Assembly (NCBI GenBank): GCA_023630585.1
Contig: CM042565.1
Location: 4,885,513 to 4,949,512, forward strand
Direction of reading: 5' to 3'
Length of the DNA: 64,000 bases
DNA from: Cranoglanis bouderius
Taxonomy: Eukaryota > Chordata > Actinopteri > Siluriformes > Cranoglanididae
The translations under genes and the position numbers were made by a program. The stretch's first letter is position 1. Each line of letters starts with the position of its first letter. The notes beneath the pieces are model-generated. The model did no database searches, was not told the DNA's origin, and saw only the letters and a program-made list of their open reading frames with translations. Shown here piece after piece: positions 1-12,066 of the stretch.

Positions 1-308
1 GTAACACATACAGTGATATCATGGTGGTTCCACTAGGAGGTACTATTCAGCTGGAATCCGTCGCACACGGATGCCGTGTCCTGGTTTTCATAACGGCCTT
101 GTTTAAGCAACTACCATAAACATTATTGTTTTATTGGAATGAGAGACAGCTTTATAGGAGGTCAGTAACCATACTACATAAACACACTAGCCGCCAGGTT
201 TCCCCTCTCCAACTATTCAACCTGTCTGGTGAATGCCTCCAAAAACAGCGGTAGTAGAAAAGTAAATGTCAATGATGCCAGGGGAAAATACCCTACATGC
301 AAAGCACA

Positions 309-396
<88 letters not shown>

Positions 397-793
397 TTAC
401 ATATATTGAGTTACTTTTAAAGTTGCACTGGCCAAATTTTAGTTCTAGCAGTTTGAATATAAATGACAAAACCATAGTCTACTCCTTGACCCCCACCGAG
501 ACGTCCTGCATGCATGCGTTTTTGTAAGTGCTCTCACTCGGCTGTATGTCAAATCCGCATCGATCATTGCATTGGTTGGCGTTCTCCAGATGTTCCCACG
601 TTAAATGACATTGTAAAAGCGAGACAAATGATCGCACCGGTTCACCTTTCAGATCATATCATATATCATATCCTGCAAATATTATCCTCATCAGGTTTCA
701 GATAACGGAGAATGCTAGAATAGGCACCAAGTACATTGATGTTTGTGTCTACGTTGTTTGAAGTTAACGTATTGATGGCTGTTTTCTCTCTAG
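1..793. other. smtn intron sequence at window start
   Basis: Holds a (TA)n run at 312-375 running directly into (CA)n at 376-396. I see no conserved exon. Upstream smtn exons should lie before position 1. Confidence 0.5.
312..396. repeat. (TA)n-(CA)n compound microsatellite
   Basis: About 32 TA units followed by about 10 CA units without interruption. Confidence 0.98.
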
Positions 794-842
794 GACACGT
801 CCAGCACAAACACTCCAGTGTTTCCTGTTAGAAATGATGCAG
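794..842 (+). CDS. smtn: smtn coding exon (first in window)
   Basis: A 49-nt exon between a ctctctag acceptor and a gtaatt donor. It starts in phase 0 and reads DTSSTNTPVFPVRNDA, leaving one nucleotide that completes the first codon of the next exon. The sequence is not strongly conserved, so the call rests on the splice sites, the matching phase and its position. Confidence 0.6.
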
Positions 843-3138
843 GTAATTTTCTATCTTGTACAGAAAATCACATTTTAACTGGTTAACATTTGGTTAACGT
901 GTGTATTATTTTAGTATTTAAAAAATATAACATTTTCACTTTCTGTGCTGCATGTTCTGTTAATGGAACATAATGAACCTTCTAGGACGCTAGTCTCCTA
1001 GTTTTATGATTAAGGAGGAGGACAGAAGAGAGAGGAAAAAAAAAAAGGTGTTCACTGTCTTTACAGTATCAAGACGTCCCTCCCCCACTGTCTGATGGCT
1101 GCATCCCAAATCCCTCACTCGTGTTCATGACCGAATAGGGAAATTACAGCATGCGTGCGCTTTCCCAGTACATTGCGAGTTTGTAATGCGCTTTTTTATT
1201 ATCCCCCTTTTTATTTCCTTATGATTTTTGAAGAGAAGGATCCTATACCAACTTCAGTAAGAAGGTTAAGAGGATTTGGGACATGCCCTGGCTGTAATTA
1301 ATCTTCTTTTGCATGTACATTTGTTTGCTCACAGTCTGCTCAACGTCTGTCCTTGTATTTAATGTAGTTAAAACATAGCTTCTCTGATCCGTGTTTGATC
1401 ATTTTAGTTTTGCTTTCTGCTTTTTGATTACTGTGTGAGTTGGACAGAAAAGAATGTCCTTTTGTATTAGTCTTTCCACACGTTTCATGCTTTCTTTCTT
1501 TCCAGCATACGCAAGCAAAACGCTGTCCTATCCGTCATTCAGCCGGGGGGGTTCAGTCCGTGACCGAGTGCGCAAGTTTACAGAACCCGCAGCAGCTCCT
1601 GCTGAGCAAACGAGTGCATGGAGAAGCATCCACAGAGGAACCTCCTCTGCTAACACGGTCGGCGCGTCGCTGCCTGCTCCAGCCTACTCCGAGCCCAAAG
1701 ACGACTCTGAGGACATCTCTTCCTCCCTTCCTTCCTTCTCACCGTCCACCTCTCCAGACAGAGGGGTAAACCTCGACCAATCACGGCATGCGGTGGGCGG
1801 GCCGCTGAGTAGTAATGAAAATGAAAATGTCAGGAGGGCTTCTTGCAGCTCAGAAGAGGGCGAGACTCCCAGGGGAACAGCATCTTCAGACACACAGGAA
1901 GTCCAGGGAGATCCTCAGTCCAACATGAAGGCCTTCCTGACCATCGAGATCAAAGACGCGAGAACCTCAGCTACTCAGACTTCATCGTCCTCGTCTTCAT
2001 CCACGTCGATGTCCGGAGCGATGCCGCGGATCCTCACCGGCTCTGCTGCACAGAGATCAGGTAAGGTTAGAAGATGCATACAGCACATGCTAGAGCCGCA
2101 CGCATAATGATCCGTGCTCATGTCTTCTGCAATCTGCACGTTGATGCTGCGCAGGTTTGGGAACTTTTTCTTAACTGACACGTCGGAACTAAACGCAGTT
2201 CTTCTTCAGTTTAGAACCGAAACCGCTTTTTGACCTTGAAGATTCTTTGAAGCCGAGGTCTTCATCCACATCCAACTTGTAAAAGTAGTTTCTAGTGATG
2301 AGCAGAATGCATGCTTGGTTGGTTGATGTGTGTAGTGCAGCAGGCGGTTAATAGTGAACACTAGTTGTGAAGCAGTTGTACCATGGTATGTTTTTATACG
2401 TATACATATCAAGCTCTTATTTTCTCAAGCTCTTTCTCAAAAGCCTGCTATCTATCTATCTGTCTGTCTGTCTGTCTGTCTGTCTAACGTCATACGAGTC
2501 CCCAACTGAACAGATATCCTTTTTCTTCTTTTTAAATGTTTAATTATTTATTTTTTTATATATCCTAATGAAAATCCGCAGCATAATGGATTTAACAGTC
2601 CGTCACAGAGAAGAGTGGATCGGTTAAATGGAATGCAATACTGAGGCGCATTAGTGAGCAAAACCGTGCGTTATGGTATTTGGCAGCCATTTTGGAAATC
2701 ATGCCGCACGTCATGTGAACGTTTCCATACGGCTGAATGATGGTAGAAAAAAAAAAACCCACATGTTAAAATGACAAATTGTGCAATACTTACCGTGCTA
2801 TATAGTACATCATTTATCATATCAGTACATTTTTTTTAAATTTATTTTTTCTCTCCCCTACTTGGCTATTTAAAGCATTTCTGCATCCTCGCTCACTTAG
2901 GAACGGTGTTAGACTGTTAGTCCGTCGCTCACTGCAGACTAAGAACATACATATTTACCGTTCAAGATTAAACACTGAGAGCGAATGATGTCCTCAGTGT
3001 TAACATTCATGGGGGGGGAAACACCGCACTAAAAGCTTTACTTTACAGTTCGCTAATTAAAGGTTACTGCTTACCAGCTGTGAGAAGGCCAACCAGATAA
3101 GTCCCGGTCTCTGTAATCACAAGAAAGCTAGCACTCAG

Positions 3139-3182
<44 letters not shown>

Positions 3183-4287
3183 CACACACACGCACACACG
3201 CACGCACACACACTCTTTCTCTCTCTTGTTCTCTCAGGGTGTGTATTTTTGTGTGGTGTGTGTCACTGTGCCACAGCTCCATCTTCCTTTTTTGGAAGCA
3301 CTTTGCTCATCCTCGCATCAGAAGCAGTCCGGGCATATTTGAAAGCCTCCATGTTTCCATTCTGTCATTTATCTCGCACTCTTACTCAAAGCACGAACCA
3401 GCAAGGAGGGAAGAGCTCCTCCGGAGCCGTGATGGCCGACGGCAGCTGGGATCAAAATCACCACCTTGAGCCGGAGCCAAGGTTCAGAACGTTAACCGTC
3501 GCTGACGGGCTCTTTTTCCCTTTAGATGGAAAAGAGATCTAGATTAAATTGCTGTCCTTTAGGTAGTATCATAGGGCGCTGTGGTGTTCTGGATATTCAA
3601 TACAGTTTTAGCACTTTTTTTTTTTTTTTCAGGAATGGGTTTTTACACAGAAGCCTGACCGCTACCGAATCCTTATGGAAAGCACTAGCAGCTTTACCAC
3701 TTGTGTTGATGTTGATTTAAATGAGGTTTCACTCTGCAATCAGTTTCTGTTCTCTGAAGTTAATTCGTATTCATATCTACATAAAGATAGCAATGCAGCG
3801 GCCCTTTAGTCTGTCCAGCTCCCTCACCTCCTCATCTGTACACTCTGCTCAAACAGCTTGTTTTTATTATTCGCAGCCACAGTATGCAATTTACTTTACT
3901 TATCTCCCAGGTTTAAAACTCCGAGTGGTGCCGGTGCGACGGATTACAAAACCGAATAATTGGCCATCTTCTCCTTATCCCAAGTCACGTTATCTCGCAT
4001 CATCCATAAGTCTTAATGTACACAGACGGAAGTTAACTTAAACATTTACCGTATTATCCAAACAGTAAGGCTTTTGTGCTGCGACTATCTATAGCAAAGG
4101 CGATGTACTGTATATGTTATCAGATTTTAGCCTTAGCCTAGTTATGATGGATTACTGTTTATACGGTAGGCGTCTTGCTGCTATAGTTAGAACAAGGTTG
4201 TGGGAAGGGTTATCACTACTGATAATTTGTCACGAACAGCTGTGATAGCAGAAAATAACATTATTGCAGCAGTGAGCAGGCGAGCAC

Positions 4288-4329
<42 letters not shown>

Positions 4330-4901
4330 CAAACAAGGCTACAGAAACTCAATCACTCTACAACCGTGGTGAGCAGAAAAGCAACACCAGTGACGGTCTC
4401 AGAACCTTGAGGCAGAGGGAGCTACAATCAGGCTCCAGCCCATCTGATCACTGATATTAAATGAAGCTCTTGACGTGTACCTGCATGTCTTCATGTATTG
4501 AGCTGCTGCCACATGATTGGCTGGTTGGATAACTGCATGAATAAGCAGGTGAAGACTTGTTCCTAATAAAGTGATCGGTGAGTGTATATGTATATATCAT
4601 GTATATATCCTTACATTTTCTTTCTTTCTTTCTTTTTTCCTTCAGAGCTAACACTTGGTCTGAGAGCGACGCCATTCAAGCTCACCAGCTCCAGCCTCTC
4701 GACAGGATCCTCCCTCAAGGTATCACCGCATTTACTGCATTTCTGTAAAAGAACTACCGTCTCAGTCAGCATGACAGTCTTTCAAAAACAGCTGAGAGAA
4801 AGCGAGGCCCGAGACAGCGGATACCTTTTCGACCCACGGCTGCCGGGTGCATTGCCGACCTGATTTATTTACATTTGACTTGGAATCTCCGTCTTTGCAT
4901 T

Positions 4902-4936
<35 letters not shown>

Positions 4937-7900
4937 GCAAGTTTTCACACACAGTCACTCTCCTGCACCGCCTTTCTCTCGTGCTCCTTTTCTCCTCTAC
5001 TGAGAACTGTAGGCCAGTGCTGTAATCTCGTTTAGGGATAAGCGCTAATTATCAGGTTAACAGAGGCGCGCTGGACAAACGAAGGATTAATGTCGGAAAA
5101 ACGTGCGAGAGGGAAAGCAGACGGAGGACCAGGAAAGCATCAACTGCCAGAACAATGACGTGAACTTTTTACATGCTTGAAATCAAGACCCAGGTAAAAA
5201 TGAGCAGTGGAATTATTACTGTAGTAAATATTTATGCCATAAAGACCTTTTTGTTTTACTTGGTTTGGTTTGAGGTTTGATATAATGACAGCTGTTCATA
5301 TGTTATGGCCAAACAAGTATAATAGTGAGGTGCATGGGGGGGGGGGGGAGCAGGGGAAACTCATCCTTGGTCTGTTTTTGGGTGGTCTCGAGCTCGATGC
5401 GCTTCCCTTTCTTTTGATGTGCAGCACAGATTAGGGAGCCGTGCACTCCTTTAAATGGCAGTATTCAGCCAGCTAAAACTAGAATTAAGCCATAAAATGG
5501 ACAGAGAAGTCGAAGCAACAGACATTTTGTACAAACACCCAGAGATTAGGATCAAGAGCTTTTTAGCAGACGACCAGAGGAGTTTGTTTAATTGACTGAA
5601 ATTGGATGTTTGAATAAGATTTCTGTTATTAAAGTTAAAAAAAAGGAAAAGTCTGAATTAGGAATGTAGGAAAGTCCATGTGGCCAAATCTGTTAATACA
5701 AGATCTCTATACTTTGCTGTCATTTCCTGTTGGTAATTCTACTGTAATTCTGACTCACTGTAGTCATATTCACTACCTGACTAGATTACTGACTACTAAT
5801 TCTGTGCTGCACACTGAGCCATGGACTGATGTCTTGTTTTTACCTTTATTTGCTTAACGAAGAATCTCTATTGATTACTCATAACTAGCAGCTTTGAACG
5901 TAGTCGATCTGCCCGACTTTTGTCCTTATGTTCCTTTTGCCACAGTGAACATCATGGATTGCTGTGAGCCTTTCTGAAGGCTGGACGTGACGATGAACTC
6001 ATTTGAAAGTGTTTCTTTATTTGAAAGACTTTCTAATCTTTGAGTAGAAAGCCCTCCAGCCAGACTTCTCGCTAATCCTCAACACTCTGGTACATTTCGA
6101 TGATAAATGAGGCCAAATTTCACCACAAGAGAGCGTTAGACTGCCACTGCAAACAAAACCGACTGCCTTTTTCGGTTACCTGATTCTCATTGCAGTTCTC
6201 ATTTACTCACCACTAACTGCTTCAAAAATGGGACGCCGTAGCATGTTTTTCTAACCAGTCACTCTAGCTTGTGCCAAAAAGCTCACGTACCAGTGTTGAA
6301 AAGGTGCTAGTGGTGTACTGAAGTGCCACCAGACAATCCGATTGCAGCCTACAGGATCCTGAAGATCGTGCAGCTCGCAGGACAGTGAGGGTATGAGCTG
6401 CAGATTAATCTTTACGTAGCAGTTGTTAATAAACTAGGTGTCAACATCAACTATCAGTCATAGTTCAGGTTACACATGTGTCTGCCATTCACGGAGTCTA
6501 ATGTACTAGTCCATATCTGATCTGCTGACTAATTTTGTCAGCTCATTTCCTGGCTTCTCTTTCTTTTGCAACGTTTCTGGATGGGCGAAGCCTTTTTTTG
6601 AGTCATGGCGTTCCCAATCCGTCCAGGATTACACGATTGCAGAAATTAACGCAAAATCAAGCAGACGCCGCAATATTCGCAGATTTTCCGCAGATTTGGG
6701 CCATGCGACAGCATCACAACTCGCGTTCAGCCAAAGTCCTCTTCGTTTCACGTCCGTCGAACATAATTTACAGCTAAAAGGTCTCATTTACCAACAAACC
6801 TCACTGAAAAACTGTGCAGAACAATTTAGTGCAATTGGAATTTCGCCAATGCAAGTCGTTTTCTGCTACTTTTTAAAAAGCCGCAGCAAAATCAAGCATT
6901 TTTGGCCACAGCAATCACAAAAAAAAACAAAAAAACAACTCCATGAAATCCTGTACGGACTGTATTCCCAAAATGTAATAAACTTAGAATCTATTAATAG
7001 TTTAATATCATCTAATTCTCTCTGAAACTGACTCTAGTTTGCAGTTCTTCAGCTTATGTCTTATTTTCTGCTGCACTGGAAGTAAAATGTTGGCAGAGTT
7101 GCCAGTCCTCGGATGATCCATTACTATTCCAAATGCTCTGATTTTGGAGACTATGGTTTGGTAAAGTCCCAGAGCCTTAAATATAATGGTTTAAATAGAG
7201 AATTATTTATATTATTGTAGTGTGCAAATAGCTCGGTGCATCAGCTGGGGTGTTATTTTTTATATTTAAAAAATATACCAAGTACTGAAATACCAACCCA
7301 CTTTGGTTATGGCAAGGAATGTCATCTATTATGGAATATACTGTAGTATATGATATTTTCATGGAAGGATACGATGGTGTATTCAAGCATAAAGTTTGCC
7401 ATGGAGCCAAATGATGATCTATCACTCAACATCATTGGAGTCTACTGAAATGTAGACTTTCCACTGAAAGGGAGCGTGCTGGCAGGTTCGTATAGCAAGT
7501 TAATGTGTTTTCCTTTCACCCAAAATAATCTGGGGCTTCATCATGGTTGATCCTATGCTCTTGGTACACCACTGGAAAAAATCTGATGTTACTTTCTCCT
7601 CAGTCAATCGGAGCAGCAGAAGTTGTGGACTTCTATAAGCTCATAGATGCAGAAGAGGGCAGTTGGTTCTTTCCTCAATGTGTCTTCAGCTGCCATTTGA
7701 CGTAGCATGAGCAGAAGTTCAAAAAGACACTGAAACAAAATTATATAGAATACCTGGAATTTTTTAATACAGCTGATTTCTGAGTCTGTAGAAGTCATCA
7801 CACTCAACAAGAATGGGCTTTCAGTTTATTTAACACTTGCACACACTTAGTGTGTTACTGAAAAAGAATCACTGTTCGCCCATGGACCCACAGCTGCCTG

Positions 7901-9983
7901 TTGGCTGCTGGTAGAGGTGTGAAGGGCAAGAGCTCTAAATAGACAGCAGTAGAGGCTGAAGGGTGTTTATACACTAGAATAATGGAATGACAGGTGATAA
8001 ATAGACATGGCTGTGGCACCTGAGCTGAGGGGGTGCCCTGGGCCTTTGCAGCCATGGTGACTGCATTCCAGGCCTGGATATTGGCTGTCCTGTTCTGACC
8101 AGCTGAAGAGAAGACATGTGTGCGTGTGTGTGTGTATGGTGGGGGTATATAGAGCTGGGATTGTCCTAGCAAACTCGGTAGCCTGCAACGTGTACCTCAC
8201 TGAAAGGTTTCGTCTTTTGTTTGCTTTGATATTTCAATTACTTATTTCTGGAATTGGAAGAATCCTTCACAAGTCCAGACTCCTCTGTGTTAGTTACTCC
8301 CAAATATCTTCAAACCTCACCATGCCTGGTGTCGACCTAGACCTCATGGCAACCTCGGAAGACCAGATAGCACCCCTCACCATCCTGGATGGCGAGTGTG
8401 AAGAGTCTGGACTGGAGGCAGTGATCGGAGATCTTCTTGCCGATTCTCTGGTTGATGACACTCCAGACAAGGAGGGAAGCAGTGCTGATGAGGAAGTGGG
8501 CAGGCTAGAGCTCACACTCCAATGTGCTGTGCAAGAAATCCACTGCGATCTAAAGGCATTCAGCGAGCACATCAACGCACGTCTTGAAGAGGCCGCAACT
8601 CAGGTTGCCCCAGCTATTGAAGTCATTGCTACCTTGCAAGAGGAGAACCTGAGATTACGGCTCCAGCAGGAGACACTCGCCAGGCAGATAGAGGCCCTGT
8701 GTCATGCGCTCGGGATTCCAGCACCTCAACTTCCACAAGATCAAGATCCTGAACGTCCAAAGGAAGTGCGATCTGATGGCAGTCCTGAGCCCATCCCACA
8801 TCCACCTACCTTTGCTCTCCAACGCTCTTCCTCCACATCTTCGCAGACCGGTTGCTTCTCCTGTAGCAACAGCATGGTATACTTTTAGGATCATATGTTT
8901 TTTTTCCTTTTTGCAAAAACTGTGCTGCAGCTTGTAGCCAGGCCAGGCCACTTTTCAAGTAAGTAACAATGCACTCTAGTGCACTTATGTGGCTTAAGGG
9001 ACTGTGCATTTACACTAGCCACATAGTCCAAAAAAAGATTGAGTGCTATCCCTAGATAAGAGCAGCTGTCACAGGGAGGGTTAACCTCTGTGCCCTCTTT
9101 TCATGCCTACTCCTTGTGCTGTCCAACTTCCATACCACTCAGGTCTACAGCTTCATCCTGCACAGTCCCCAGTTCTGTACAATCCTTTAATCAGAACTGC
9201 GGCCAGCATGTCTAATTCAGCACCAAAAGCCAAATTATTCAGCACCAAAAGGATTTTTTGCCCAGCCAGGGACCCGAGTATTTAAGCAGTTGGGGTTTTT
9301 TTTGTGGAAGTTTGCAGTATTGACCAGTAGCAGTACATTATCTAGCACTGGGACTTGCTGCACTTGGTTACCCTAATTAATGGTGGTAATTAACCATTTT
9401 TATATAGCAGATACATACGCAATTAAGCGAAAAGTTCTTATAATGATCAAAGTAGCATATAATAAAGACCTATTGTATATAACAGAAGAATAGACTGGAC
9501 GTCACTCTTATGAATTCACGGTGAACTTAAGTAACCACAAGTGCCTTTTTAAACAGCCAACTCTTACGTCATGTGTCCGGGAGTCTCCCCACAGACACTT
9601 CATTCAGTTAAAAGCTTGTTTTGTCTTTGCCAAGACTTTGTATATAAGATTTTTCTACAGTAAGACTCGGGCTATTTTTACTTTGTTATTCGGACCTGTC
9701 ATCATGTCATTGTGTCATTGTTGGACATGTGTCCACTGAGACTGGAATAAATCTGCAGTGTTGTAGCAGAGGACAAAAAAGCAACAACCCCCACATCCTG
9801 TAGTATACTGTAGTACTAGTGCAGAGCCTTGCTGACTTTTTGACCACTTGAAATAAATTGGCCTGAATATTTTATAGCACGTGTGATTATGGAAAGAAAA
9901 TCGGTTCTGTTTATAGCTGGTTCTCGTCTTCCTGTTCACTTGTCATCACTGAAGACACTCACCATATCCCGATCTCTTTCTGT

Positions 9984-10040
<57 letters not shown>

Positions 10041-12030
10041 TCTCTTTCACTCTGTCTCACACACACACACACACACACTGAGAATTACTAGTTTATTAGC
10101 TAATAAACAAGCCTAATAACTTCACAATTCAGTGTGTGTTAACAGCTTGAGCTGAGCTTTCGAACTTTGTTGTGATTTAGTGGTTGTTAAAGGGCAAAGT
10201 GTGGTGACAGACACCGTTTAGGATGTTGTGTAGTGTACAGCGCCCTCCACTAATTCTTTATTGTTTAATCTTTTGTTCAAAAAATTCACAAAAATACTCT
10301 GCTCTCATGGATATCAAATGATTGCAAACATAACACAGGTTTATAAAAAAAGTCTTCGTTAAATATAGGTGTGCAACAATTATTGGCACCCCTATGAATT
10401 CATATGAGACAAATATATTTGAAGTATATTCCCATTGATATTTTATTTATTTATTTATTTATTTTTTTAGTACACCTGGGTGACTAGGAACAGGACATTG
10501 TTCAACCATGACTTCCTGTTTCACAGGGGTATAAATATGAGGTAACACACAGGCCAAATTCCCTTAGTCATTCATAACGATGGGTAAGACCAAGGAATAT
10601 AGCTGTGATGTGCGGCAAAAGGTTGTTGAGCTTCACAAAATGGGAAGTGGCTATAAGAAACTAGCACAAGCATTGAAAATGCCCATTTCCACCATCAGGG
10701 CAATAATTAAGAAGTTCCAGTCAACTGGAAATGTTATGAATCAACCTGGAATTGGACGTGTGTCTATATTGTCTCAATGCACTGTGAAGAGGATGGTTCG
10801 AGTGGCCAAAAAATCTCCAAGGATCACAGCTGGAGAATTGCAGAAGTTAGTTGCGTCTTGCGGTCAGAAAGTCTCCATAACTACAATCTGAAGTCACCTA
10901 CATCACCACAAGTTGTTTGGAAGGGTTTCAAGAAAAAAGCTTCTACTCTCATCCCAAAACAAACTCAAGCGTCTTCAGTTTGCCAGACACTACTGGAACT
11001 TCAAATGGGATCGGGTTCTATGGTCAGATGAAACCAAAATAGACCTTTTTGGCAATAAACACCAGAGGTGGTTTTGGCGCACACAGAGAGGTAGCCATAT
11101 GGAAAAGTATCTCATGCCCACGGGTAAATATGGTGGTGGCTCTTTAATGTTTTGGGGCTGTTTTTCTGCCAGAGGACCTGGACATTTTGTTAGGATACAT
11201 GGCATCATTGACTCAAATATCAACAGATATTAAATGAAAACCTGACTGCCTCTGCCAGAAAGCTTAAAATGGGCCATGGTTGGATCTTCCAGCAGGACAA
11301 TGATCCAAAACATACATCAAAATCAACACAAAAATGGTTTACTGACCACAAAATGAAGGTCCTGCCATGGCCATCCCAGTCCCCTGACTTGAAACCCATA
11401 GAAAACCTGTGGGGTGAACTGAAGAGGAGAGTCCACCAGCGTGGACCTCGAAAGTTGAGGGATCTGGAGAGATTCTGTATGGAGGAATGGTCTCAGATCC
11501 CTTTCCATGTATTCTCCAACCTCATCAGGCATTATAGGAGAAGACTCAGAGCTGTTATCTTGGCAAAGGGAGGTAGCACAAAGTATTGACTAAAAGGGTG
11601 GCAATAATTGTTGCACACCTATATTTAACGAAGATTTTTTTTTTTTTGATAAACCTGTGTTTTGTTTGCAATTGTTTAATATCCATGAGAGCAGAGTATT
11701 TTTGTGAATTTTTTGAACAAAAGATCAAAAGGTTAAACAATAAAGACAGTTTTTCACAGCCTTCTTTGCTCATATTTACCAAGGGGGCCAATATTAGTGG
11801 AGAGCACTGTATAAGTTAGAGCCATTTATAGTGTTGTCTGAATTCTCAGTGGACAAATGATATTCACTAGATATTTCTCTCTATCCAGTGCACAGCCAAT
11901 GCGCACTACTTCTGCACTAAAGTATTACATTACATAGCAGGATGGATACCGGTGTGGCTTTATATAAACATAAACATAAACAAGCGATTGTTAGTGGTGT
12001 ATTTAATACAGAAAATGGATTTGCTGGCAA

Positions 12031-12066
<36 letters not shown>

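Larger units (their letters stand above)
2061..4645. other. smtn intron with microsatellites and a Tc1-like relic
   Basis: Contains TCTA/TCTG tetranucleotides (2448-2485), an imperfect CA/CG repeat (3141-3212), AAT repeats (4288-4328) and a truncated Tc1-like relic (4336-4583). The rest is unassigned. Confidence 0.5.

Noticed and set aside
3239..3542. 97-codon frame with a plausible start after a CA repeat
   Set aside because: Phase and sequence do not fit a smoothelin exon, and there is no similarity to anything I recognise.
7596..7670. Possible smtn exon after cttctcctcag
   Set aside because: The frame reaches a stop soon and no donor in the required phase is present; no conserved residues.
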